A model generated the notes under the pieces. It did not search any database, had not been told where the DNA came from, and saw only the letters and a list, made by a program, of their open reading frames with translations. The position numbers were made by a program, and so were the translations under genes. Below, one piece after another: positions 26,334 through 35,148 of a DNA stretch of 64,000 nt (its first letter is position 1; every line of letters begins with the position of its first letter). Source of the DNA: Neomegalonema sp. (GTDB lineage: Bacteria; Pseudomonadota; Alphaproteobacteria; Rhodobacterales; Rhodobacteraceae); assembly GCF_028688855.1 (NCBI RefSeq), contig NZ_JAQTXI010000003.1, positions 62,001 to 126,000 on the forward strand, given 5' to 3'.

Positions 26334-26981
26334 ATGGCCCGACCGCCCGCCGATTCCTCCGCCTTCGCCGAACGCTTCTCCCGCGCCGACGCGCGCGAGA
26401 TCCGCCGCGAGATCCTGCACCGGGGCTTCTTCTCCTTCGAGAAGGTCGAGATGGAGATCCCCCGCTTCGACGGCGGCCGCGACCGCTTCCCGCGCGAGGC
26501 CCTGCGCGTCGGCGAGGTGATCATCCTGCTGCCCTATGATCCGGTTTCCGACCGGGTGCTGCTGATCGAGCAGTTCCGGACCGCGCCCTGGGTTCTGGAG
26601 GATCCGCATCCCTGGCTCTGGGAGCCGGTGGCGGGGCTCGTCGATCCCGGCGAGACGCCCCTTCAGGCCGCCCTGCGCGAGGCGCAGGAGGAGGCGGGGC
26701 TGAAGCTGCTCGCGGAGGATCTCGATCCGCTGCCGCCCTGCTATCCGTCTCCGGGGGCTCTGGTCGAGCGGATGCACGGCTTCATCGCCCGCGCCGATCT
26801 GAGCGCGGCGGGTGGTCTGCACGGCCTGCCCGAGGAGCATGAAAACATCCGCGCCTTCACGCTCTCCTTCGCGGAGGCCATGGAGGCGGTGGAGTCGGGG
26901 CGTCTGCGGACGGTCACGGGGATCCTGCTCCTCTCGACCCTGGCGCGGCGCCGCGAGCGTCTGCGGGCGCTCTGGCGCTAG
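26334..26981 (+). CDS. nudF: NUDIX ADP-ribose pyrophosphatase
   Basis: 215 aa. The full NUDIX box is present in GLVDPGETPLQAALREAQEE with AGL after it (G-x5-E-x7-RE-x2-EE-x-G). FRTAPW and LWEPVAGL upstream of it and the CYPSPGALVERMHGF stretch are typical of NudF/ADP-ribose pyrophosphatase, which hydrolyses ADP-ribose to AMP and ribose 5-phosphate. The protein is cytosolic. It follows csaA closely; the next gene begins 115 bp later. Confidence 0.9.
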   Translation: MARPPADSSAFAERFSRADAREIRREILHRGFFSFEKVEMEIPRFDGGRDRFPREALRVGEVIILLPYDPVSDRVLLIEQFRTAPWVLEDPHPWLWEPVAGLVDPGETPLQAALREAQEEAGLKLLAEDLDPLPPCYPSPGALVERMHGFIARADLSAAGGLHGLPEEHENIRAFTLSFAEAMEAVESGRLRTVTGILLLSTLARRRERLRALWR

Positions 26982-26989
26982 AGCGCCTC

Positions 26990-27007
26990 CGGATCCTGTC
27001 GGATCGC
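26990..27007. repeat. Palindrome after nudF
   Basis: CCGGATCC-TG-TCGGATCG core, with GATCC and GGATC arms around TGTC, a few bases after the nudF stop. It resembles the palindromes at 20159 and about 21474. Confidence 0.5.
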
Positions 27008-27096
27008 CCGAGCGCGCCGACGTTCTTGTGTGGTGGTGTCGTCCCGACGCGAATCCGTCCGGCTTCGCGCGACGACGTTCCGAGGGAGGCGAGGCC

Positions 27097-27735
27097 ATGG
27101 AGGAGCATCTTGCGCTGACCATCCGGCTTCTGGATTACGGCGCGGTTTTCGTCTTCGCGGTTTCGGGCGGCGTCGCGGCGGCGCGCAAGGGCTTCGATCC
27201 GGTGGGATTTCTGGTGCTCTCCGCCGTGGCGGCGGTGGGCGGGGGCTCCCTGCGGGACATGCTGCTCGGGCGGACGCCGGTCTTCTGGCTGACGGATCCC
27301 GTCGTGGCGGGGACCATCGGTGCGGCGGCGGTCCTGATGTTCCTGCTCGGCGACCGGATCGCGGCGCGGGCGGGCGCCCTGCGCTGGGCCGACGCTCTGG
27401 GTCTGGCCACGGCGGCGGCGGTGGGGACTCACGTCGGCGCGACGGCGGGTCTGCCCTTCGTGAGCGTGGTGGCGCTCGGCGTGATGACCGGCAGCTTCGG
27501 GGGGCTCATCCGCGACGTGCTCTGTCAGGAGACGCCCTTCATCTTCCGCGGCGAGATCTACGCCACGGCGGCGGCTGCGGGCTCTGCGGTTCAGGCGGGG
27601 CTCTGGGCGGCGGGGAGTCCGGTCTGGCTGGCGGCGCCGCTGGGGGCGGCGATCACCTTCCTGCTGCGCGGAGTCGCGATCCGGCGCAATCTGGCTCTGC
27701 CCGCCTACAGGCGCCGCGGCGAGCCGCCCGGCTAG
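27097..27735 (+). CDS. Trimeric intracellular cation channel family (UPF0126) membrane protein
   Basis: 212 aa with about seven membrane helices in two internally similar halves. Each half has the Gly-rich kinked segment of the family: AVSGGVAAARKG with VAAVGGGSLRDMLLGRTPVFW, and GVMTGSFGGLIRDVLCQETP. Prokaryotic TRIC homologues conduct potassium or other cations. The ATG at 27097 follows GAGGGAGGCGAGGCC. The stop codon overlaps that of the convergent rhomboid gene by four bases (CTAG). Confidence 0.9.
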   Translation: MEEHLALTIRLLDYGAVFVFAVSGGVAAARKGFDPVGFLVLSAVAAVGGGSLRDMLLGRTPVFWLTDPVVAGTIGAAAVLMFLLGDRIAARAGALRWADALGLATAAAVGTHVGATAGLPFVSVVALGVMTGSFGGLIRDVLCQETPFIFRGEIYATAAAAGSAVQAGLWAAGSPVWLAAPLGAAITFLLRGVAIRRNLALPAYRRRGEPPG

Positions 27736-28355
27736 GCCGGGAGGCGCTTCGTGCGCACGGCGTAGGCGGCGGCGACTCCCGCGAGGAAGCCGAAGAGATG
27801 CCCCTCCCAGGAGATGCGCTGATCCGTCGGCAGCACGCCCCAGATCAGGCCGCCGTAGAACACGATGGCGGCCAGAGCCCCCACCACCGGCAGAGCCCGG
27901 CGCTCGATCCAGCCATAGGCGATCAGGAAGCCGAAATAGCCGAAGATCAGCCCGCTCGCGCCGACGTGGATCACCGTGGTCAGGCCGCTTCCGCCGCGCC
28001 CGAAGATCCAGGTGAGCAGCCCGCCCAGCACCACGATGATGAAGGTGGCGATGGGGAATTCGCGCCGCGCGGAGAGGACGGCCAATCCGCCCAGAACCGC
28101 CAGCGGCACGCTGTTGCTGATGGCGTGGGTGAAGTTGGCGTGCAGGAAGGGCGATCCGAAGATCCCGAGCAATCCGCCGAAGTCGCGGGGCTCCAGGCCG
28201 AACCAGTCGTTCAGCCGGTAGCCGAGCATCCAGTTGAGGACCTGCAGCGCCCAGATCGCGCAGAGCAGCACGATCACCGGCGTCAGGGCGCCGAATTTCT
28301 CGCGCAGGGAGCCCTCGCCTGCGAGGGAGGCGCGGGAGCGGACGCCGTCGGACAT
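27732..28355 (-). CDS. Rhomboid family intramembrane protease
   Basis: 207 aa, about six membrane segments. The catalytic serine lies in GASGLIFG, and the catalytic histidine in SWEGHLFGFLAG; HANFTHAISNSVPL has the conserved His/Asn of the active site. Rhomboids cut transmembrane proteins within the membrane. The N-terminal 25 residues are hydrophilic and cytosolic. The ATG (minus, 28355) follows AGGAGGAATCCCC. The coding region ends in a CTAG shared with the TRIC gene. Substrates are unknown. Confidence 0.9.
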   Translation of the reverse strand: MSDGVRSRASLAGEGSLREKFGALTPVIVLLCAIWALQVLNWMLGYRLNDWFGLEPRDFGGLLGIFGSPFLHANFTHAISNSVPLAVLGGLAVLSARREFPIATFIIVVLGGLLTWIFGRGGSGLTTVIHVGASGLIFGYFGFLIAYGWIERRALPVVGALAAIVFYGGLIWGVLPTDQRISWEGHLFGFLAGVAAAYAVRTKRLPA

Positions 28356-28544
28356 GGGGATTCCTCCTGATTTCAACTTCCTGGTGAAGATAGCGCGCGC
28401 CCGGTCCGAACGGAAGTCGGGGCCCTTCACGATTGACAGGGCCGGGAGGGGCGTCCGATCCTCCTCCGGATCCCGCGACGCAAGCGGGCGAAGGCCCGCC
28501 GGTCCGGGTTGCCCGGATCGGGGCCGCTCAGGGAGAGCTTCAGG

Positions 28545-29321
28545 ATGGAGATCGCGGATTTTCCGGAATTCCCCGGATTGGCGGGCGCTTCGGTGATGGT
28601 CACCGGCGGCGGCTCGGGGATCGGGGCGGCGCTGACCGAAGCCTTCCTGCGTCAGGGCGCGAAGACGGCCTTCGTCCAGCGCTCCGACGCCTCCGCCTTC
28701 TGCGAGGAGATGGAGCGCCGCACGGGCGCGCGTCCCCTGCACATCCCTTGCGACCTGACCGACGTGGAGGCCCTGCGCGCCGCCTTCGCCAGAGCCGCCG
28801 AGGCGCATGGCCCCATCGGGATCCTGGTCAACAACGCCGCCGACGACGACCGCCACAAGACCCTCGACGTGACCGAGGCCTATTGGGACGCCAATCAGGC
28901 GATCAATCTGAAGTCCTGCTTCTTCGCGGCTCAGGCGGTCCTGCCGGGGATGCGCGCGGCGGGCGGCGGCGTGATCGTCAACTTCTCCTCGCTGAGCTAT
29001 CTGATGGGTCTGGAGGGCTTCCCCTCCTATACGGCGTCCAAGGCGGCCATCGTGGCCCTGACGCGCAGCCTCGCGCGGGAGTTCGGGCCGGAGGGGATCC
29101 GCGTCAACGCCCTGGTCCCCGGCTGGGTGCTGACCGAGAAGCAGAAGCGCCTCTGGGTCACGCCCGAGGGCCTGGCCGCCCATGTCGCGCGCCAATGCCT
29201 CAAGGAGACCCTCGCCCCCGCCGACGTCGCCGGGCCGACGCTGTTCCTCGCCTCCGGCCTCAGCCGGATGATGACCGGACAGGCCCTCGTGATCGACGGC
29301 GGCGTGGCGACGACGGGCTGA
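28545..29321 (+). CDS. SDR family oxidoreductase
   Basis: 258 aa. A classical short-chain dehydrogenase: cofactor motif VTGGGSGIG, NNAADDD, catalytic Ser in NFSSLSYL, and YTASK with the Tyr and Lys. The C-terminus has the usual GQALVIDGG. The Arg/Gln context after the second strand (FVQRSDA) suggests NADP or NAD preference cannot be settled by eye. The closest types are sugar 1-dehydrogenases and 3-oxoacyl-ACP reductase-like enzymes; no substrate is implied. I chose the ATG at 28545 behind AGGGAGAGC. It lies 115 bp before the peptide transporter. Confidence 0.85.
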   Translation: MEIADFPEFPGLAGASVMVTGGGSGIGAALTEAFLRQGAKTAFVQRSDASAFCEEMERRTGARPLHIPCDLTDVEALRAAFARAAEAHGPIGILVNNAADDDRHKTLDVTEAYWDANQAINLKSCFFAAQAVLPGMRAAGGGVIVNFSSLSYLMGLEGFPSYTASKAAIVALTRSLAREFGPEGIRVNALVPGWVLTEKQKRLWVTPEGLAAHVARQCLKETLAPADVAGPTLFLASGLSRMMTGQALVIDGGVATTG

Positions 29322-29436
29322 AGGGGCGGCCGTCTCGCCGGATCCGTCAAAGGGCTTGCGCCCTCGCGCGTTTTGCGTCTCTCTGAAGGGATGAAAGGGC
29401 GGAAGGGCGCCCTAAAGCTTTGGGGAGAAGGAAGAA

Positions 29437-31032
29437 ATGATGACCGGATTTCGCAGGGGCGGCCTTCGCGCCGCGCTGATCCTCGGCGCGCTGATGGCGG
29501 GCGCCTCGCCTGCTCTGGCCGAGGCGGTGCTTCATCGCGGCAATCCGGGCGAGCCCAATTCGCTGGATCCGGCGCAGATCTCGATCAACGTCGAGAGCTT
29601 CATCCTCAAGGATCTCCTCGAAGGCCTGACCACCTTCAACGCGGCGGGCGAGGCCATTCCCGGCGCCGCCGAAAGCTGGGAGATCTCCGAAGACGGAACC
29701 GTCTACACCTTCAAGCTCCGCGAGGCCGGGAAATGGTCCAACGGCGATCCCGTGACCGCCGAGGACTTCGTCTACAGCCTCCGCCGCGTGCAGGATCCGG
29801 CCGTCGCCTCGAAATACGCGAACATCCTGCATCCGATCAGGAACGCCAAGGCGGTGAACGCCGGCGAGATGAAGCCTGAGGAGCTGGGCGTCCGCGCCGT
29901 CGACGACAGGACGCTGGAGATCGTCCTCGAACGCCCGACGCCCTATTTCCTCGAACTGCTGACCCATTCGACGGGCCTTCCGGTCCATCGCGGCAACATC
30001 GAGAAGGACGGCGCCGAGTGGAACCGTCCGGGCAAGCTGGTGACCAACGGCCCCTTCATGCTGGAGGCCCACATCCCCAACGACAGCCTGACCGCCGCGA
30101 AGAACCCCCATTACTGGGACGCCGAAGCGGTGAAGCTCGACAAGGTGGTCTTCTATCCGGTCGAGGATCAGGCCGCCGCCGTCCGCCGCTTCGAGGCGGG
30201 CGAACTGGACATGATCTACAACTTCTCGGCCAGCGATCTGGAGCGCCTGCGCGCGGCTCATGGCGACCGCATCCGCGCCACGCCCGCGCTCAACACCGAA
30301 TATTACGTCTTCGACAATCGCGCCGAGCCCTTCAGCGACGCCCGCGTGCGTCGGGCGCTCTCCATGGCCATCGACCGCGACTTCCTCGCGCAGGAGATCT
30401 TCCTCGGGGCTTCGCTGCCCACCTACGCGCTCAGCCCTCCGATGGCGGGCTACACGCCGGCCCAGGCCGATTTCGCCGCGCTCTCGCAGTTCGACCGCGA
30501 GGACCAGGCCGTCGAGCTGATGAAGGAGGCCGGATACGGCTCGGGCGCCAAACCCCTCGACATCACCATCCGCTACAACACCAACCCCAATCACGAGCGC
30601 GTGGCGACGGCCATCGCCGACATGTGGAAGACGGTCTTCGGCTTCAACGTGACCATGTCCAACCAGGACGTGACCTCGCATTACGCCTATCTCCAGGAGG
30701 GCGGCGCCTTCCAGGTGGCCCGCGCGGGCTGGGTGGCCGATTACGGCGATCCCGAGAACTTCCTCACCCTGAACATCACCGGCAATCCGGGCTTCAACTA
30801 CGGCAAGTACAGCAATCCGGATTATGACGCCCTGATCGCCGCCTCTTATGACGAAACCGATCATGAGAAGCGCTTCCAGATCCTGCATGACGCCGAAGCC
30901 ATCCTCATGAAGGATCAGCCCATCGCGCCGCTGCTGCACAAGGCGGAGCTCTGGGGTCTTTCGGCCCGCGTGAAGGGCTTCGAGGACAACGTGAACAACG
31001 AGCATCCCAGCCGCTTCATGAGCGTGGAGTGA
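29437..31032 (+). CDS. oppA: Oligopeptide ABC transporter substrate-binding protein
   Basis: 531 aa. A signal peptide (about 1-28, ending SPALA) directs it to the periplasm. The SBP_bac_5 fold is clear: GEPNSLDPAQ, FVYSLRRVQDPAVASKYANI, and FDNRAEPFSDARVRRALSMA. The middle part follows E. coli OppA closely in order, so oligopeptides are the likely ligand. The two permease and ATPase genes follow after a 253-bp gap with a large hairpin, a layout that yields more binding protein than permease. Confidence 0.92.
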   Translation: MMTGFRRGGLRAALILGALMAGASPALAEAVLHRGNPGEPNSLDPAQISINVESFILKDLLEGLTTFNAAGEAIPGAAESWEISEDGTVYTFKLREAGKWSNGDPVTAEDFVYSLRRVQDPAVASKYANILHPIRNAKAVNAGEMKPEELGVRAVDDRTLEIVLERPTPYFLELLTHSTGLPVHRGNIEKDGAEWNRPGKLVTNGPFMLEAHIPNDSLTAAKNPHYWDAEAVKLDKVVFYPVEDQAAAVRRFEAGELDMIYNFSASDLERLRAAHGDRIRATPALNTEYYVFDNRAEPFSDARVRRALSMAIDRDFLAQEIFLGASLPTYALSPPMAGYTPAQADFAALSQFDREDQAVELMKEAGYGSGAKPLDITIRYNTNPNHERVATAIADMWKTVFGFNVTMSNQDVTSHYAYLQEGGAFQVARAGWVADYGDPENFLTLNITGNPGFNYGKYSNPDYDALIAASYDETDHEKRFQILHDAEAILMKDQPIAPLLHKAELWGLSARVKGFEDNVNNEHPSRFMSVE

Positions 31033-31104
31033 GGCTCCCGCGCGGCGCTCCTCCTCTCGCGGGGAGGGCGCGCCGCGCGTCGCCCTGAGCGGGGCGGGAG
31101 CCTC
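31031..31104 (+). terminator. Large stem-loop between oppA and oppB
   Basis: GAGGCTCCCG (31031-31040) and CGGGAGCCTC (31095-31104) are perfect complements enclosing a GC-rich loop that can fold further. The first arm overlaps the oppA stop codon. No T run follows, consistent with an mRNA-stabilising or partial-termination structure rather than a full terminator. Confidence 0.6.
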
Positions 31105-31285
31105 CGTCGTTCCCGTCTCCCGCTTTCCAGCGAGGCTCCGGCGGCCCCGAGCCTTCCGGAAGGCCTCGCGCGAGGCCGGAGACGCGCGGCGTCTTCCGGC
31201 CTGACGGCGCTTTCCGCTCCGCCGCGTCCGGACTCCCGCCCGGAGCAGGGCGCCGCGGCTCCCGGAGGCGCGCAAGGGGGAGTCC

Positions 31286-32209
31286 ATGCTGACATTCGTG
31301 CTCCGGCGCCTCGGCAGCGCCATCCCGACGCTGTTCATCATCGTCACCTTGTCGTTCTTCCTGATGCGGCTTGCGCCGGGGGGGCCGTTCAACCTCGAAC
31401 GCCCCCTGCCGCCGCAGATCATGGAGAACCTCAACCGCACCTACGGCTTCGATCAGCCGATGTGGAGGCAATATCTGATCTACATGGGGAATGTGGTTCA
31501 GGGGGATCTCGGCCCGAGCTACATCTACCGCGACCGCAGCGTGGCCAACCTCCTCGGCGAGGGCCTGGGCTATTCGATCAAGCTGGGCGGACTGGCCTTG
31601 CTGGTGGCTCTGGTTGGGGGCGTCCTGGCGGGTCTTCTGGCGGCCCTGCGCCAGAACAGGCCTCTGGATTTCCTGATCATGTCGGGGGCCACGGCGGGCG
31701 TGACGATTCCCAATTTCGTCATCGGCCCGGTTCTGGTGCTGATCTTCTCGATCACGCTGTCCTGGACGCGCGCGGGCGGCTGGGGGACGGGCTCCTTCCG
31801 GGATCTCGTGCTGCCGGTGATCGCCCTGGCGCTGCCGCAGCTGGCGGTCTTCGCGCGTCTGACGCGCGGCGCCATGATCGAGGCCATGAGCGCCGACCAC
31901 ATCCGCACCGCCCGCGCCTACGGCCTTCCGGCGCGCAGCGTGGTGGGGACTCACGCCATGCGGGGCGCGATGCTGCCCATCGTCTCCTATCTGGCGCCCT
32001 GCGCGGCGGGCCTTCTGACGGGCTCGGCGGTGGTGGAGACCATCTTCGCCATTCCGGGCGTGGGGCGCTATTTCGTGCATGGGGCCCTCGCGCGCGACTA
32101 CACGGTGGTGATGGGGACGGTGGTCCTCGTCGCGGTCTTCGTGATCGTCTTCAACCTGATCGTGGATGTGATCTACGGCCTGCTGGATCCGAGGGTGCGC
32201 CATGACTGA
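31286..32209 (+). CDS. oppB: Oligopeptide ABC transporter permease OppB
   Basis: 307 aa, six membrane segments. It opens with MLTFVLRRLGSAIPTLFII, and has the EAA-like loop MIEAMSADHIRTARAYGLP, where it docks to the ATPase. GSAVVETIFAIPGVGRYFV is typical of OppB/DppB. It overlaps oppC by 8 bp. Together with OppC it makes the membrane channel for peptides delivered by OppA. Confidence 0.93.
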   Translation: MLTFVLRRLGSAIPTLFIIVTLSFFLMRLAPGGPFNLERPLPPQIMENLNRTYGFDQPMWRQYLIYMGNVVQGDLGPSYIYRDRSVANLLGEGLGYSIKLGGLALLVALVGGVLAGLLAALRQNRPLDFLIMSGATAGVTIPNFVIGPVLVLIFSITLSWTRAGGWGTGSFRDLVLPVIALALPQLAVFARLTRGAMIEAMSADHIRTARAYGLPARSVVGTHAMRGAMLPIVSYLAPCAAGLLTGSAVVETIFAIPGVGRYFVHGALARDYTVVMGTVVLVAVFVIVFNLIVDVIYGLLDPRVRHD

Positions 32210-33386
32210 CGTCTTTTCGACCAACGCGACGCCTGCGCCCGATCCCGGACCCAATCCCGGACCCGGCGCGGGCCTGCCGCTCCCGGAGCCGGAGGCGGCG
32301 AGCCGCAGCCTCGGACAGCTGGCCTGGCTGCGTTTCCGGCGCAACAAGGCCGCGATGTTCGGCTGCGCGACGCTGATTCTGGTGGCTCTCTTCTCCTTCC
32401 TCGGGCCGCATCTGGTCAGCCACAGCTATGACGGCGTCTATCGCAGCTATGTGGAGACTCCGCCCTCGATCCATCCGCGCCCCGACGAAGACACCCTGCG
32501 CGCCGCCGCGAACACGCTTGCGGTGCGCGGACGCGTGACCCTGGAGAGCTTCGAGGTGGAGGACGGGCGCTTCACGGCGGTCCTGATCTCTCCCCAGGCG
32601 ATGGATCCCCGGGTGGCCCGCGTCTTCGACCGCTCGGACGTCTTCAAGGAGGCCCAGGTGCAGGCCCATGAGGACGAAGGCCGACGCCTCGTCCTGACCG
32701 GCGGCGTGACCCAGGAGACCTTCCTCATGGGCACCGACTCCAACGGGCGCGACCTCATGTCGAGGATCATGCTCGGCGGCCAGATCTCTCTGGCGGTGGG
32801 GCTGCTGGCGAGTCTGGTCTCTCTGGTGGTGGGGGTGCTCTACGGCGCGGTCTCGGGCTACATGGGCGGGCGCATCGACAACGTGATGATGCGCCTCGTG
32901 GAGATCCTCTATTCGCTGCCCTTCGTCTTTCTGGTGGTGGTGCTGGTGGTCTTCTTCGGGCGCAGCTTCATCCTGATCTTCCTGGCCATCGGGGCCATCG
33001 AATGGCTGGACATGGCGCGCATCGTGCGCGGCCAGACCCTCGCGCTCAAGCGCCGCGAGTTCGTCGGCGCGGCTGAGGCCCTCGGCCTGACGGACTGGCA
33101 GATCATCCGCCGCCACATCATTCCGAACGTCATCGGGCCGGTGATCGTCTTCGTGACGCTGGTGGTGCCCAAGGTGATCCTGCTGGAGAGCTTCCTCTCC
33201 TTCCTGGGGCTCGGCGTCCAGGCCCCCCTGACGAGCTGGGGCGCCCTGATCTCCGACGGCGCGGCCAACATGCGTTCGGCGCCCTGGCTGCTGATCTGGC
33301 CTTCCCTCTTCTTCGTCGTGACGCTCTTCGCGCTGAACTTCATCGGCGACGGGCTGCGCGACGCCTTCGACCCGAAGGACCGCTGA
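32202..33386 (+). CDS. oppC: Oligopeptide ABC transporter permease OppC, long form
   Basis: 394 aa, about 90 longer than usual OppC. The extra length is a Pro-rich N-terminal tail (about 1-35) and a hydrophilic segment of about 110 residues between the first membrane helix and [14 protein letters not shown]; such a periplasmic insertion also occurs in other OppC proteins. The EAA loop is [16 protein letters not shown], and [14 protein letters not shown] is the usual final motif. It overlaps oppB and is followed one base later by the ATPase gene. Confidence 0.92.
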   Translation: MTDVFSTNATPAPDPGPNPGPGAGLPLPEPEAASRSLGQLAWLRFRRNKAAMFGCATLILVALFSFLGPHLVSHSYDGVYRSYVETPPSIHPRPDEDTLRAAANTLAVRGRVTLESFEVEDGRFTAVLISPQAMDPRVARVFDRSDVFKEAQVQAHEDEGRRLVLTGGVTQETFLMGTDSNGRDLMSRIMLGGQISLAVGLLASLVSLVVGVLYGAVSGYMGGRIDNVMMRLVEILYSLPFVFLVVVLVVFFGRSFILIFLAIGAIEWLDMARIVRGQTLALKRREFVGAAEALGLTDWQIIRRHIIPNVIGPVIVFVTLVVPKVILLESFLSFLGLGVQAPLTSWGALISDGAANMRSAPWLLIWPSLFFVVTLFALNFIGDGLRDAFDPKDR

Positions 33387-33387
33387 C

Positions 33388-35013
33388 ATGGCTGAAGAAC
33401 CTCTGCTGACGATCCGCGATCTGCGCGTGAGCTTCGACACTCCGGACGGCGCCGTCGAGGCGGTGAAGGGAATCGATCTGGAGATCCGCCCCGGCGAGAC
33501 CCTCGCGGTGGTGGGGGAATCGGGCTCGGGCAAGAGCCAGACCATGATGGCCGTCATGGGCCTTCTGGCGAAGAACGGCCGCGTGACGGGCTCGGCGAAA
33601 TATCGCGGAACGGAGATGCTCGGCGCCGGACTCAAGGCGCTGAACAGGATCCGGGGCTCGAAGATCTCGATGATCTTCCAGGAGCCCATGACCTCGCTCG
33701 ACCCGCTCTATCGGGTGGGCGAGCAGATCGCCGAGCCTCTGCGCCACCACAAGGGCCTGAGCAAGGCCAGAGCCCGCGCGCGGGTGCTGGAGCTTCTGAA
33801 GCTGGTGGGCATCCCCGAGCCCGAGCGCCGCATCGACAGCTATCCGCACGAGATGTCGGGCGGGCAGCGCCAGCGCGTGATGATCGCCATGGCTCTGGCC
33901 AACGAGCCCGAGATCCTCATCGCCGACGAGCCCACCACGGCGCTCGACGTGACGATCCAGGCGCAGATCCTCGATCTTCTGCGGGATCTCCAGAAGCGCT
34001 TCGGCATGGCGATCCTGCTGATCACCCATGACCTCGGCGTGGTGCGCCATTTCGCCGAGCGCGTGATGGTCATGCGGCGCGGCGAGGTGGTGGAGCAGGG
34101 GAGCGCCGAAGAGATCTTCACCCGCCCCCGCGAGGATTACACCAAGATGCTCCTCGATTCGACGCCGCGCGGCCGCAAGGAGCCTCCGGCGCCCGGGGCC
34201 CCCATGCAGCTGGAGGGCGAGAACGTCACGGTGGAGTTCGGCTCGAAAGGCGGGCTCTTCGGCAAGGGCGCGGTCTTCCGGGCGGTGGATCGGGTCTCGC
34301 TCCGGCTGAGGCAGGGCCAGACCATCGGGGTCGTGGGGGAATCGGGCTCGGGGAAATCGACCCTGGGTCGGGCCCTGCTGCGGCTTCTGCCCTCGACGGG
34401 GCGGATCGAGTTCGAGGGACAGGATCTCTCGGGCCGGGGCAGGGCGCAGATGAGGCCCTTGCGCCGTCAGCTTCAGCTGGTGTTCCAGGATCCCTATGGC
34501 TCGCTCTCGCCCCGCCTGACGGTCGGCGAAGCCATCTCCGAGGGGCTGCTGATCCATGAGCCCGCGCTCTCGAAGGCCGAACGCGACCGTCGCGCCTCGG
34601 AGGCCCTGCGCGAAGTCGGCCTGGCGCCCTCGATGCGCAACCGCTACCCGCATGAGTTCTCCGGCGGCCAGCGTCAGCGCATCGCCATCGCGCGGGCCAT
34701 GATCCTCAAGCCGAAGGTGGTGGTGCTGGACGAACCGACCTCGGCGCTGGACCGCTCGGTTCAGGGGCAGGTGCTGGCGCTGCTGCGGGATCTCCAGACG
34801 AAATACGGGCTCTCCTACATCTTCATCAGCCATGATCTGGCGGTGATCCGCGCCATCGCGGATCACGTCATGGTGATGAAGTCGGGCGAGATCGTCGAGG
34901 AGGGCCCGACCGACCGGATCTTCGACGCCCCCCGGGAGCCCTATACGAAAACCCTGATCGGCGCGGCCCTCGCCTGGAGCATGGAGACCGCGCCCGAACC
35001 TGCGGCCTCCTGA
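33388..35013 (+). CDS. Fused OppD-OppF-type ABC ATPase
   Basis: 541 aa with two complete ABC cassettes in one chain. Each has Walker A GESGSGKS, a signature (MSGGQRQRV and FSGGQRQRI), and Walker B with the catalytic Glu ([11 protein letters not shown] and [11 protein letters not shown]). The linker near residues 265-290 is Pro-rich. The fusion resembles YejF/GsiA-type proteins and would power OppBC without separate D and F subunits. A strong hairpin follows the stop. Confidence 0.94.
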   Translation: MAEEPLLTIRDLRVSFDTPDGAVEAVKGIDLEIRPGETLAVVGESGSGKSQTMMAVMGLLAKNGRVTGSAKYRGTEMLGAGLKALNRIRGSKISMIFQEPMTSLDPLYRVGEQIAEPLRHHKGLSKARARARVLELLKLVGIPEPERRIDSYPHEMSGGQRQRVMIAMALANEPEILIADEPTTALDVTIQAQILDLLRDLQKRFGMAILLITHDLGVVRHFAERVMVMRRGEVVEQGSAEEIFTRPREDYTKMLLDSTPRGRKEPPAPGAPMQLEGENVTVEFGSKGGLFGKGAVFRAVDRVSLRLRQGQTIGVVGESGSGKSTLGRALLRLLPSTGRIEFEGQDLSGRGRAQMRPLRRQLQLVFQDPYGSLSPRLTVGEAISEGLLIHEPALSKAERDRRASEALREVGLAPSMRNRYPHEFSGGQRQRIAIARAMILKPKVVVLDEPTSALDRSVQGQVLALLRDLQTKYGLSYIFISHDLAVIRAIADHVMVMKSGEIVEEGPTDRIFDAPREPYTKTLIGAALAWSMETAPEPAAS

Positions 35014-35025
35014 TCGGGCGGGCGG

Positions 35026-35065
35026 GGCGCTTTTCCCTTTCCCGGAAAAGCGCCTTGTCTTTCTT
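35026..35065 (+). terminator. Terminator after the opp operon
   Basis: GGCGCTTTTCC (35026-35036) and GGAAAAGCGCC (35044-35054) are perfect complements with a 7-nt loop, followed by the T-rich TTGTCTTTCTT. Confidence 0.85.
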
Positions 35066-35072
35066 GACAGAT

Positions 35073-35090
35073 TTGTAATCCGCTTGTCAT
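35073..35090 (+). promoter_or_regulatory. Pho-box-like site before ugpB
   Basis: Two 7-mers in direct orientation, TTGTAAT (35073-35079) and TTGTCAT (35084-35090), separated by CCGC, fit the 7+4+7 spacing of PhoB boxes (CTGTCAT repeats). It lies 58 bp before the ugpB ATG, the right place to stand in for a -35 element. Confidence 0.65.
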
Positions 35091-35148
35091 GATCGGCCCA
35101 TAAAACGCCGAGCGGCGATGTCCCGCCAGGCCCTCAGGGAGAGAACCC

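Noticed and set aside
31032..31285. A short gene between oppA and oppB
   Set aside because: No frame has a ribosome site or family-like sequence; the gap is dominated by stem-loops.
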